Source: Marinoscillum luteum
GTDB taxonomy: Bacteria; Bacteroidota; Bacteroidia; Cytophagales; Cyclobacteriaceae
Assembly (NCBI RefSeq): GCF_044005705.1
Contig: NZ_JBIPKE010000007.1
Span: forward strand, 51,678 to 115,677
DNA: 64,000 bases
Direction: 5' to 3'
In this document: piece after piece, positions 52,167-61,600 of the stretch
Position numbering within the stretch: the stretch's first letter is position 1
Layout of the letters: each line of letters begins with the position of its first letter
Notes under the pieces: generated by a model
Database searches by the model: none
What the model saw: the letters and a program-made list of their open reading frames with translations, nothing else
What the model was told of the DNA's origin: nothing
Program-made: the position numbers and the translations under genes

Positions 52167-52688
52167 TTACCAATTTGCCACAGAGGCATTGAATATATCG
52201 AGGATTATTTGGTCAAATATCTCCTCTACAAGGACCTGTTCTTCGGATGAAATGTCCTGAGAGTTGTCAAAATCTTTGAAAAAGGAGAATTTTCGCTCAA
52301 AATCAAACTCGTCATCCTGCGTATTGATATAGCTGGCAAAGACAGTGATGGTGATTCTTGACATACTGGCAAAGTCAGCCTGATCGTCGGTTCCAGAAGC
52401 AGTGGCCGATACAGGTGTAATGGTATAATCAGCGATATAACCATCTATTTGCAGATCACCATTGTCATCCACCAGAGACAGACTGGTATTCTGTTGATAG
52501 TAATCCTTGATGCTTTCGGTGAAAAGCACACTCATGTTGGATGGACCAAGAGTGGCATTATTAAAAAAGGTTTGAATGGAGATGGTCTTCACGGTGGGAG
52601 AGATGGAAGCCCCTGTGAAGCTATAGACGCCACACCCTGAAAGAATGACGAGCGAGCCAAGCAGGGCACTAAATACTATCAATCTCAT
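52167..52688 (-). CDS. lptE: LptE-like LPS assembly lipoprotein
   Basis: From the ATG at 52688 the product is 173 residues with a lipoprotein signal (LIVFSALLGSLVILSGCGVY). The mature part follows the LptE pattern: YSFTGASISPTVKTISIQTF, FTESIKDYYQQNTSL, IDGYIADYTITPVSA. It should anchor and plug LptD in the outer membrane for LPS insertion. The start overlaps the stop of the upstream sigma-54 activator by 20 bp, so the two are tightly linked. Confidence 0.85.
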   Translation of the reverse strand: MRLIVFSALLGSLVILSGCGVYSFTGASISPTVKTISIQTFFNNATLGPSNMSVLFTESIKDYYQQNTSLSLVDDNGDLQIDGYIADYTITPVSATASGTDDQADFASMSRITITVFASYINTQDDEFDFERKFSFFKDFDNSQDISSEEQVLVEEIFDQIILDIFNASVANW

Positions 52689-53967
52689 ATTGCTTGATTT
52701 TTCTATAAAGTGTTCTTTCAGAAATCCCCAGATCTTTGGCTGCATACTTTCTTTTATTATTATTCTTTTTCAATGCCATAATGATCATTTCCTTCTCTTT
52801 CTTTTCAAGAGAAAGGGAATCACCATCGTCGGTTTCATGTGTGATGTCTTCTATGTCGTATTCGTCCTCAACAATCCGGTCACGGGTATTTTGCTCCCTG
52901 GTAGACTCCAGCATGATCGGCTTGATGGGTGGATGGTCATAGTCTTCATTGCGTTCGGGCCTGTTATAGGCCTCTACATCATTGAACAAACGCTCATGTT
53001 GGGACAAAATTTCACTTCGGGAGCCATCCTCCGACAAAATCTCATGGATCAGCGATTTCATCTCGGACATGTCTTTTTTCATATCGAAAAGAACTTTGTA
53101 GAGTAGATCACGCTCTGAGAAGTTCTCTGAATTCTCCGTTTTCCCAATAAGGGCAGGGAGGTAGGAGGTGGTTTTAGGAAGGTATTTCAGAAGTGTGTCA
53201 GCATCAATTTCACGTTCCATCTCTAGCACGCTCATTTGTTCCACCAGGTTTTTAAGCTGACGTATATTGCCGGGAAATCTGAACTTCAGGAGCATTTCCT
53301 GCGCACCTTCAGTGAGGTAGGCAGGTTTGGTCCTGTATGTCTCGGAAAAATCCGAAGCGAACTTCCTGAAAAGTAAAAGGACATCCTCACCACGTTCTCT
53401 GAGAGCTGGCACCTGTATAGGTACCGTATTGAGGCGGTAGTAGAGGTCTTCTCTGAACTTATTTTTCTCAATGGCGGCATTCAGGTCCACATTGGTAGCC
53501 GCGATCACCCGTACGTCTGTCTTCAAAACCTTGGATGAACCTACTTTGATAAACTCACCGTTTTCCAGGACTCTGAGTAATCGGGCTTGGGTACTTACCG
53601 GCAGTTCCCCGATTTCATCCAGGAAGATGGTACCACCATTGGTAACTTCAAAATACCCTTTTCGGGATTCGTGCGCCCCTGTAAAAGCTCCTTTTTCATG
53701 GCCAAAAAGTTCCGAGTCGATGGTTCCTTCAGGAATGGCTCCGCAGTTGATGGCAATAAACTGTCCATGCTTGCGATGAGAAAGACTGTGAATGATCTTG
53801 GAAAAGGATTCTTTGCCCGCACCACTTTCTCCGGAGATCAGCACACTCATGTCAGTAGGCGCTACCTGCATGGCTATTCTGATAGCGTTATTGAGTTTTG
53901 GTGAGTTACCAATGATCTCAAAACGCTGCTTGACAGCCTGTACTTCCGAACTTGTTTTGTAATCCAT
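52669..53967 (-). CDS. Sigma-54-dependent transcriptional activator (AAA+, Fis HTH)
   Basis: This 432-residue protein has no receiver or other sensor domain. The AAA+ domain starts near residue 15: Walker A GESGAGKE, the sigma-54 contact loop GAFTGA, Walker B GGTIFLDEIGELP, and sensor region LYYRLNTVPIQVPALRERGE. A linker region (about 270-395) is acidic. A Fis-type HTH closes the protein (YAAKDLGISERTLYRKIKQY). Because it lacks an input domain, it may be controlled by level or by a partner protein. Its ATG overlaps the miaB stop by 1 base. Confidence 0.93.
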   Translation of the reverse strand: MDYKTSSEVQAVKQRFEIIGNSPKLNNAIRIAMQVAPTDMSVLISGESGAGKESFSKIIHSLSHRKHGQFIAINCGAIPEGTIDSELFGHEKGAFTGAHESRKGYFEVTNGGTIFLDEIGELPVSTQARLLRVLENGEFIKVGSSKVLKTDVRVIAATNVDLNAAIEKNKFREDLYYRLNTVPIQVPALRERGEDVLLLFRKFASDFSETYRTKPAYLTEGAQEMLLKFRFPGNIRQLKNLVEQMSVLEMEREIDADTLLKYLPKTTSYLPALIGKTENSENFSERDLLYKVLFDMKKDMSEMKSLIHEILSEDGSRSEILSQHERLFNDVEAYNRPERNEDYDHPPIKPIMLESTREQNTRDRIVEDEYDIEDITHETDDGDSLSLEKKEKEMIIMALKKNNNKRKYAAKDLGISERTLYRKIKQYEIDSI

Positions 53968-55430
53968 TATGCTATCACCTCCCCGAATAGTGTAGCTGCA
54001 GTGCAGTCATACACTTTCACCTGAACGTATTCGCCTTTTTTAGCTCCATTGTTTTTGAAAATGACCACCTTGTTGGCAGTGTTTCTGCCTTGCAGATCGT
54101 CATTAGATCTCTTGCTAAACCCTTCAACCAACACCGTGAATGTTTTCCCGATATCTCGCTGGTTTCTGGCCAGCGAGAGCCCGCGCTGGGTGTCTATGAC
54201 TTCCTGAAGCCTTCTTTTTTTGACTTCCAATGAAATGTCATCTTTGTATTTTTTGGCCGCTAGTGTTCCTGGTCGCTCAGAGTAGAAAAACATGTACGAG
54301 AAGTCGTACTGCACATACTCCATGAGAGAAAGTGAGTCCTGGTGCTCGGCCTCTGTTTCGGTACAAAATCCGGTGATCATGTCAGAGCTGATGCCACAAT
54401 CTTCTCCAAGGATCTCACGAATCGCATCCACTCGGTTGATGTACCATTCCCGATCGTAGGTTCTGTTCATTAGTTCCAGTACCCGTGAGTTGCCGCTCTG
54501 TGCCGGTAGGTGAATGTACTTGCAGATGTTCTCATAGCGCTTCATTGTATGAAGCACCTCGTCGGTGATGTCTTTGGGGTGCGATGTGGAGAATCTCACC
54601 CTCAGCTCAGGGTGTACCTGCGCCACCATTTCCAGCAAATTAGCAAAATTGACGACTTGATTTACCTCTTGCTTTTCCAGTCGGGCTTTGTTGTTTTCTT
54701 CCGGTGACCACTTATAAGAGTCCACATTTTGCCCCAGGAGGGTCACTTCGCGGTACCCTTTGCTAAAAAGATCCTGGGCTTCGCTGATGATGGAATGAGG
54801 GTCTCTTGAGCGCTCCCGACCCCTGGTGAAGGGCACCACGCAAAAGGAGCACATGTTGTCACAGCCACGCATAATGGAGATGAAAGCAGTCACTCCATTG
54901 GAGTTGAGCCTTACCGGAGAGATATCTGCATAGGTCTCTTCACGAGAAAGGAAGGTGTTTACGCCTTTTTGACCTTCCTCGGCCTGTCTTACAAGGTTAG
55001 GCAAATCTCTATAGGCATCCGGGCCTACCACCAGGTCAACAATTTTCTCCTCTTCCAGTAGATTGCTTTTGAGGCGCTCGGCCATACAGCCCAGTACACC
55101 TATGGTGATTTCTGGCCGCTCAAGCTTGATTTTATTAAACTGGGTAAGCCTTTTTCTGATGGTTTGCTCCGCTTTTTCACGAATAGAGCAGGTATTCAGG
55201 AGAATCACATCTGCAGCTTCAAATGAAGCGGTGGTGTCGAATCCCTCTTTTTGGAGTATAGATGTAACGATCTCGCTATCAGAGAAATTCATCTGACAGC
55301 CGTAGCTTTCTATGTAAAGTTTTTTGGCTGTTTGATTATTACTTTCTTTCGAAACTTTTACCTCACAGTGCTCTTCCTGCACGTCATTGCTTTGGTCCAA
55401 AATTTCCAGGTCCTCTATCAACTGAGTCAT
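53967..55430 (-). CDS. miaB: tRNA methylthiotransferase MiaB
   Basis: This 487-residue protein has the N-terminal UPF0004 domain with three iron-sulfur cysteines (ESYGCQMNFSDSE, LNTCSIREKAE, VLGCMAERL), the radical SAM motif in RGCDNMCSFCVVPF (CxxxCxxC), and a C-terminal TRAM domain. It adds a methylthio group to i6A37 of tRNA. It is the first gene of a tight minus-strand cluster followed by a sigma-54 activator, lptE, a TPR protein and secG. Confidence 0.96.
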   Translation of the reverse strand: MTQLIEDLEILDQSNDVQEEHCEVKVSKESNNQTAKKLYIESYGCQMNFSDSEIVTSILQKEGFDTTASFEAADVILLNTCSIREKAEQTIRKRLTQFNKIKLERPEITIGVLGCMAERLKSNLLEEEKIVDLVVGPDAYRDLPNLVRQAEEGQKGVNTFLSREETYADISPVRLNSNGVTAFISIMRGCDNMCSFCVVPFTRGRERSRDPHSIISEAQDLFSKGYREVTLLGQNVDSYKWSPEENNKARLEKQEVNQVVNFANLLEMVAQVHPELRVRFSTSHPKDITDEVLHTMKRYENICKYIHLPAQSGNSRVLELMNRTYDREWYINRVDAIREILGEDCGISSDMITGFCTETEAEHQDSLSLMEYVQYDFSYMFFYSERPGTLAAKKYKDDISLEVKKRRLQEVIDTQRGLSLARNQRDIGKTFTVLVEGFSKRSNDDLQGRNTANKVVIFKNNGAKKGEYVQVKVYDCTAATLFGEVIA

Positions 55431-55510
55431 AGTGGGTCAATTATTTAATGGGCAAAGATAAGTAGCAAACTTAAGACAATGACATCTTGTCAGTATTTCT
55501 GAGGCTAAAT

Positions 55511-56248
55511 TTATCTGGTCACTTCCAGGTTTAGTCCCACATTCACCGTGTTATAAATGAACCGATCCTTGGCTTTGTCTATCACACTGGCCTCATCACT
55601 GTAGGAGAGGTTCCAATCTGTCCGATCGATGTTGAATTTGGCTTCTGCACGGATAGATTCTGGATTGAAGCTTATATCGGCTGGGAAAGTAATACTTCTG
55701 GTAGCACCTCTCAGGGTCAGGTTTCCGGTAATCAGATGTGTAGGGTTGGCAACCATGAATGAACTCAATGTGGCTGGCGTGTACTCAGATTCGAATTCCT
55801 GGGTGTCTTTTGGCAGCGCTGTTGAATCGAAAGGAGTTACTTCTACAATCTCAAAGGAAGCAGTGGGGAAACTGTCCGTCTCAAAGAAATCCTCTGACAT
55901 CAAGTGGTCTTTTAGCTTCTTACTCCTTGCAGGATCTTTCATAAGATCCATCACTTGTAGTCTTCGAACAGCCATTTCGAATTTTCCACCAACAATTTCA
56001 TTGTTGAGTACAGCAAGTTGACCGGTAGTGAAGGGAATGATTCCATTGTGTTGACCTTTAGGCTTACTTCCGATCCATGTAACCACAGACGAAGCTGTAT
56101 CAATATCAATCCATGTGGCTTTTTCTGATACAGACACGACCTCTTGCTCTGCCCCGGCTTCCAGGTTTTTTTCGGTAGGAGTAGAGCATGAGGAGATCAA
56201 GGTCAGCGTGAATAGGCCAATCATAAGTTTCATTGTGGGGGCATTCAT
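55511..56248 (-). CDS. YceI-family lipoprotein
   Basis: This 245-residue protein has a lipoprotein signal peptide (LFTLTLISSCSTP). The YceI lipocalin-like barrel follows: IDTASSVVTWIGSKPKGQHN, GGKFEMAVRRLQVMDL, the pair HLMSEDFFETDSFPTASFEI, and LTLRGATRSITFPADI. Family members bind isoprenoid-like lipids in the periplasm. It is single and divergent from the carbonic anhydrase gene. Confidence 0.88.
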   Translation of the reverse strand: MNAPTMKLMIGLFTLTLISSCSTPTEKNLEAGAEQEVVSVSEKATWIDIDTASSVVTWIGSKPKGQHNGIIPFTTGQLAVLNNEIVGGKFEMAVRRLQVMDLMKDPARSKKLKDHLMSEDFFETDSFPTASFEIVEVTPFDSTALPKDTQEFESEYTPATLSSFMVANPTHLITGNLTLRGATRSITFPADISFNPESIRAEAKFNIDRTDWNLSYSDEASVIDKAKDRFIYNTVNVGLNLEVTR

Positions 56249-56325
56249 ATTCCTGATTTCATTTTTTGTTTTAAAACATTACCTTAACAGCCGACAAGTT
56301 AGGAAGTTTAAAAAAGAGATGATTT

Positions 56326-56841
56326 ATGGCTTTGATAAAATCTGTACGTGGTTATACTCCTGAAATAGGGAAGGAATGCTGGCTCGCCGAAAATGCAACC
56401 ATCGTGGGTGAAGTGATCATGGGAGCGCAATGTACAGTATGGTTTAATGCAGTCATCCGTGGGGATGTTAACTACATCAAAATAGGAGATCGTACCAATA
56501 TTCAGGATAATGTCACGATTCATGGTACTTTTGAAAAAGCGCCTACCAATATTGGGAGTGATGTGTCCATTGGGCACAATGCCATCGTGCATGGGTGTAC
56601 TGTTCAGGATCAGGTACTCATTGGGATGGGCGCTATGGTAATGGATGGAGCGGTGATTAAGACAGGAGCCATCGTGGCAGCCGGAGCGGTGGTGCTGGAA
56701 GGCACTATTGTGGAAGAGAACAGTATTTATGCCGGAGTGCCCGCTAGAAAGGTAAAGGATGTGGAAGGCAAAAATCGGGAAATGCTGCTGAGGATTGCCG
56801 GTAATTATATCAAATATGCAAACTGGTTCAAAAATGAATAA
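56326..56841 (+). CDS. Gamma-carbonic anhydrase-like hexapeptide-repeat protein
   Basis: This 171-residue protein has left-handed beta-helix repeats (CTVWFNAVIRGDVNYIKIGD, IGSDVSIGHNAIVHGCTVQD). The three zinc-ligand His positions are in IHGTFEK, SIGHNAIVHG. A C-terminal helix (REMLLRIAGNYIKYANWFKN) completes the fold. It resembles the CaiE/PaaY/gamma-CA group; carbonic anhydrase activity is likely by ligands but not proven. Its last 8 bases overlap the DinB gene. Confidence 0.88.
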   Translation: MALIKSVRGYTPEIGKECWLAENATIVGEVIMGAQCTVWFNAVIRGDVNYIKIGDRTNIQDNVTIHGTFEKAPTNIGSDVSIGHNAIVHGCTVQDQVLIGMGAMVMDGAVIKTGAIVAAGAVVLEGTIVEENSIYAGVPARKVKDVEGKNREMLLRIAGNYIKYANWFKNE

Positions 56842-57355
56842 GATAGGTAAACCCAAACCTGAAGAGTACGCCAACTTCTACCGAGGATATATTGAATTGG
56901 TGGGAGATCAAGATGTAATAGATTATTTGTCAGATCAGTCAGACTCATTCTCTACGTATCTCGAAAAGATACCAAAGGAGAAAATGAGCTTTGCTTACCA
57001 TGAAGGGAAGTGGACCGTGGCTCAGGTATTGGGTCATATAATAGATACGGAGCGGGTAATGGCTTATCGGATTCTTCGGTTTTCCAGACAAGATAAGACC
57101 CCCATTCCTGGATTTGACCAAAATACATATGTGGAAAATTCGTTTTTCGAAGCGAGGAGTATCACTTCCCTGAGGGCAGAGTTGATGGGACTCAGGGCAG
57201 CAAACATCGAATTAATCAAATCACTGACCGAAGAGCAAACAAAGTACACGGGGCAATCCAACGAAGTGATTTTCTCAGTAAGAGCTCTGGTATATATTCT
57301 CGGAGGCCACCTGGCACATCATTGGAATATTTTAAAAGAGCGATACGAGGTATAG
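56834..57355 (+). CDS. DinB-superfamily protein
   Basis: From the ATG at 56834 the product is 173 residues. It is a four-helix DinB-type protein with metal-ligand-like His residues: WTVAQVLGHIIDTERVMAYR near the middle and GGHLAHHWNILKERY at the end. Members bind a divalent metal; some act as thiol-dependent transferases. The substrate is unknown. The start overlaps the end of the carbonic anhydrase-like gene by 8 bases, so the pair is co-transcribed. The earlier ATG at 56795 is disfavoured. Confidence 0.87.
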   Translation: MNKIGKPKPEEYANFYRGYIELVGDQDVIDYLSDQSDSFSTYLEKIPKEKMSFAYHEGKWTVAQVLGHIIDTERVMAYRILRFSRQDKTPIPGFDQNTYVENSFFEARSITSLRAELMGLRAANIELIKSLTEEQTKYTGQSNEVIFSVRALVYILGGHLAHHWNILKERYEV

Positions 57356-57391
57356 TGCTCAACGTACATTAACCAATCAAATAGAAAAGCT

Positions 57392-57742
57392 ATGAACTTT
57401 ATTGTCCGATTACTTTTATCAGCATTGGCCGTTATTATCGTGTCGTATTTGCTTCCCGGTGTTTATGTGGAGGGATTTTTGGCCGCTGTAATACTGGCCT
57501 TGGTGCTGTCCCTACTGAACCTTACCATTAAGCCAATTCTTATTCTGCTGACGATTCCTTTGACGGTTTTCACCTTGGGATTATTTCTCCTGGTAATCAA
57601 CGCCTTAATTATCTTAATAGCTGATGCTATTATTCCCGGATTTGAGGTGGCCGGTTTTTGGTGGGCACTGCTTTTTAGCTTGTTACTTTCCTTGACCAAT
57701 GCCCTCCTCACGGATCTCAGTGGAGCTAAGAGGAATAACTAA
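57392..57742 (+). CDS. 4-TM phage holin-like family membrane protein
   Basis: This 116-residue protein is almost wholly hydrophobic with four TM helices, matching the PF04020 family (mycobacterial 4 TMS phage holin-like). Examples are the starts FIVRLLLSALAVIIVSYLLP and LVLSLLNLTIKPILILLTIP. These proteins are common outside phages and no holin function is implied. It starts 36 bp after the DinB gene and converges on the PorP/SprF gene. Confidence 0.88.
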   Translation: MNFIVRLLLSALAVIIVSYLLPGVYVEGFLAAVILALVLSLLNLTIKPILILLTIPLTVFTLGLFLLVINALIILIADAIIPGFEVAGFWWALLFSLLLSLTNALLTDLSGAKRNN

Positions 57743-57749
57743 TCGAGCA

Positions 57750-58682
57750 CTAGAAATAAACCGGACACTGAGGATCTTTCTTATAATTCCTTAGTTTGAT
57801 TCGGTAGTTGACCAAAATCTCGTGTGACCCGCTGGTTTCTGTAGTGATCTCACTGGTGGTAGCGTCATAAGCATACCCTACACGGAAGTTTTCATTAAGA
57901 ATTAACTGACCGATGAAGGTGATGTCATTAGAGTTTCTGTAACTAATTCCGGCATAGGCGATATTGTCAAAAATAACCATTGCCGTTATGTCATAGGCAA
58001 ATCTGTTTTGTTCCTGTCCTCTCAAAAGGATGGAAGGAGATAGCTTGATAGATTCGGTCAGGGGGAGAATCACCCCACCAGTGGCGTAATAATATCTGCT
58101 TTCTCTGGAATCAGCTGCTACGGCATCACTCTCATCAATCACAAGTGTTCTGTTTTCCAGAATATAGGGTACCGAAAACCCCACATACATATGTGGATTA
58201 GCGAAGTATAGCCCGGTCCCGAAATTTGGAGTAAAGCGGTTTACAGTACCGGAGAGCAACTGGTCATCTTCATCAAAGACAGAGAGTTTACTGAAATCAG
58301 AGGCCCGGCTGTCAAAGCCTCCCTGCAGGCCCATGGCCAAAATCCCGAAACTCATTTTGATTTTGTAAGCATAGCTGCCATACACAGATACACTTTCCGT
58401 AATGCCTACCTGGTCACGTGTCGCTTGCAATCCCACACCAATTCTGTTCGAATTGAAAGAAGAGTGGGCCGTAAGCGCCTGATAGACCGGTGCACCCTCC
58501 ACGTTGATCCACTGTTCTCGATGTACAGCTATGACTGAAAAAACATTGAGACTGCCTGCATAAGCAGGGTTGATCAATAAACCATTAAAAGGGTAAGTAG
58601 AGGTGAGGGCCCGCATCTGGGCAGATGCTATGACCCCACTCAATATGAACAAAATGCCTGCTATGTATTTTTTCATGCTCAT
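57750..58682 (-). CDS. PorP/SprF-family type IX secretion-linked membrane protein
   Basis: This 310-residue protein has a signal peptide (IAGILFILSGVIASAQM) and the family start (YPFNGLLINPAYAGSLNVFS, HREQWINVEGAPVYQALTAH). A beta-barrel body follows. Members work with large SprB-type adhesins at the cell surface and link them to type IX secretion. The gene lies 9 bp downstream of the giant adhesin gene on the same strand, the classic sprB-sprF order. Confidence 0.92.
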   Translation of the reverse strand: MSMKKYIAGILFILSGVIASAQMRALTSTYPFNGLLINPAYAGSLNVFSVIAVHREQWINVEGAPVYQALTAHSSFNSNRIGVGLQATRDQVGITESVSVYGSYAYKIKMSFGILAMGLQGGFDSRASDFSKLSVFDEDDQLLSGTVNRFTPNFGTGLYFANPHMYVGFSVPYILENRTLVIDESDAVAADSRESRYYYATGGVILPLTESIKLSPSILLRGQEQNRFAYDITAMVIFDNIAYAGISYRNSNDITFIGQLILNENFRVGYAYDATTSEITTETSGSHEILVNYRIKLRNYKKDPQCPVYF

Positions 58683-58691
58683 CAGTGTAAA

Positions 58692-61600
58692 TTAACGAAC
58701 TAACTCTAAATATCCATTCACTACTTCAGTTCCATCGCCTTTATCAATGAAGTAGAAGTAAGTACCTACCGGCAGTTTCAATCCGTTTCTGCCCACATTA
58801 CTCGTACCGTCAAACCTTCTGTCGATGTTATTATAACCTTTGGTTTCGTAAACCAGAGAACCATCGCGGTTATAGATACTCACCCGGTTGTTAGGGAAGT
58901 AGTCAATACAATCAATGATCATAAAGTCATTCTTTCCGTCACCATTGGATGAGATACCATTGTAGATTTTCAATGCAGCGGTAATCTCAAATTCACGTGT
59001 ATAATCACATCCATTGTCAGATCTAAACCAAACGCTCCAGATGCCTGGCTCAGCTCCAATCAACTTCACATCACTAGAGACTGAAATTCCATCAGGATTA
59101 ATCCAGGAGATTGTATCTATCTCATGGAATACCTCAAAGTAGATATCAGCCGTTCCGTTGAACTGATTTGCTGCACCGTCTTCTGTTCTCAAACAAATGG
59201 ACCCCGTGGTGAATACTTCGAATTCAGGATCTTCAATGCCATTCAGGATTTCCACCGAAACTCTCGCAGATACACATCCGGTTGAGATTTTGATAGCCTC
59301 TACCAGGTAGGTTGTGGTATCCAGGGTAGACACATCGCTGCCCGTAAATACCGGAGTTGTCAGGTTGCCCTGCTCGTACCAGTTGAAAGTATAGCCTTCG
59401 GTATTTCCATTTACTCTGGCTAATGCACGTCCATCAGGGTAGATACAGTTGGTTCGGTCAGACACCTTCACCAAAGTAGGGAGCCCAACGGTTTCCGTTG
59501 CATCCATGATGTTGAATTGCTGATATCCTATACATCCGGTGATTTTGTCAATAGCCGCCGTAGTGTATACTCCGATATTCAGTGAATCCACACTCTGCTT
59601 ATTGCTAACAAATGGAGAGAGTCCGGTTGTATCAGAGATGGCACCTTCATACCAAAGGAACGTATATCTGAATAGCTCGCCTTCTGTGAAACCAATAGTG
59701 GCTCTTCCATTTGGTAATGTAGGATAGCAAATGGTCACATCATTGATGATGTCCACTCTAAAGTCAGGAGTATCTCGCAGGTCTTTGACCGTAACAGCGC
59801 GAGGTACAGAAGTACAGAAGGCGTCTGTTCCATCTACTACATAGACAGTATAGGTACCGGCCTCAAGTCCTGAGTATACTGTTCCGATCCAATCCGCTTG
59901 TGTAGGATCTGGAGTACCCGCGGTTTGATCACCGATAAACCAGTAGAACTGATAATCAGATGCTGACTTGCCATCAGGGATGTTATTCACCTTGGCCGCC
60001 AGTCTACCGTCAGGATTTACACAATTTGAATTACCCTCAGAAGTAACTGATAGTTTCAACGGATCTGGATAATCATCAATCATCGTGTAGTTTTCCGAAA
60101 CCGAACAGCCGGTTGCCACCTCCGTGATGGTCACGGTATAAGTGTCCGCCGCCAGGCTATCAGCTGTCGCATTGTTAGCTTCTACAACGATACCAGCAGA
60201 GTTGGTCCACTCAAAAGTGTACAATGTATTATCCTGAGAGCCATTGGCACTCACGGTAAGTGAGCCATTTGGATTATCAGGGTCACAGTTGGTTTGAAGA
60301 GAGAAAGCTTCAAGTGTAATTCCTGGTCTGGTAGTCTCATCTGTGATCTCAATCTGATAGATATCCGTACTACATCCGGTAATGTTACTCACAGCAATCA
60401 CATAGTATTCATCAGGCACCACATCAAATCCTGTATCATTAAATGAAAGGATCGGGCTAGGGCCACTGTAGATCAATGAGTCATTCGGGTTTCCAATGGT
60501 AGGATCACCATTATAGAAATAGTAAGTATAGTCTGTCAGATTGCCAATATTGATCATTGTTACCTCAAAGAACGCATTGGAAGGCGAACAAGCAGTCATA
60601 CTCACCGAATCAATAGCAACAATCCTCAGTTCTTCAGGTTCATTGGTCAGCGTGAAGTAGGCGTTGGATAGACAACCGACATTGACATTCACAACTTCCA
60701 CTTCAAACTTACCCTGATATTGTCCGCTGAGTGTATCGTTGGACGATATGCTTCCTGTGATTCTGGCATTGGTGCCTGGATCCACTTCATACCAGTTAAA
60801 GGTATATGACGAATCAATATGAATCGGATCGTTAGCATTGTCCGGGATTGCCAATAGCATTCCGTTTGGAGTGGTACCTGTTTCCGAACACGTAGAGTCC
60901 GCTTCTACCTGGATGATTTGAATCTGAGGGTAGAAAGGATTGTCCTTTATCACAAATTGTACTTTTTCAGAATCACAATTAGAATCATTTTTCCTTATGG
61001 CAGCATAGTAAGTACCTGCACTTAAGCTATCAAGTTTCATTGTGGTAGCAGGGTCCCCATCGGTCATCGGAGTGACTCCATCTGATGCGAATAGCAGCAG
61101 GGTGTAATCACTTACTATGGTCAATGAATCTGCGCTGTTACCCATACTCAGGTCAGTACCCTGGTATCTTATCTGGGTAATGACAAAAGAGCCATTTCCA
61201 ACAGTGAAACAAGTCAGGTTTTTGTTCACTTCGTAAGAAATAATAATCGGGTAATCGGGATCGTTCTGAACTTCGATCGTTTGTGTAGACACACATCCGG
61301 TGTTGTTGTTTGTGATCTCTACGGTATAGAAATCATCTGGCAGGTTCTGCACAAGTTCAGTACTATCGGACTCTCCAAGTACCACACTCACCTCATTGCC
61401 CGCACTCGCAGAAGTACCCACATACCACTGATAGTCATAGTTTCCAGCAGAAGGAGCTATTCCATCAATCTCTCTGATCTCAATCAATCCCTGCGCGATT
61501 CCTCCACCATCACAGTTGGCATTAGGGATCATCACCAGTGAATCAATTTCAGGAAGTCTGCTCTTATCCAGAATGATCAACTCAAGAGACCCATTCGAAC

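Noticed and set aside
57392..57742. Holin-like gene as sign of a prophage
   Set aside because: PF04020-type proteins are common chromosomal proteins and no phage gene lies nearby.
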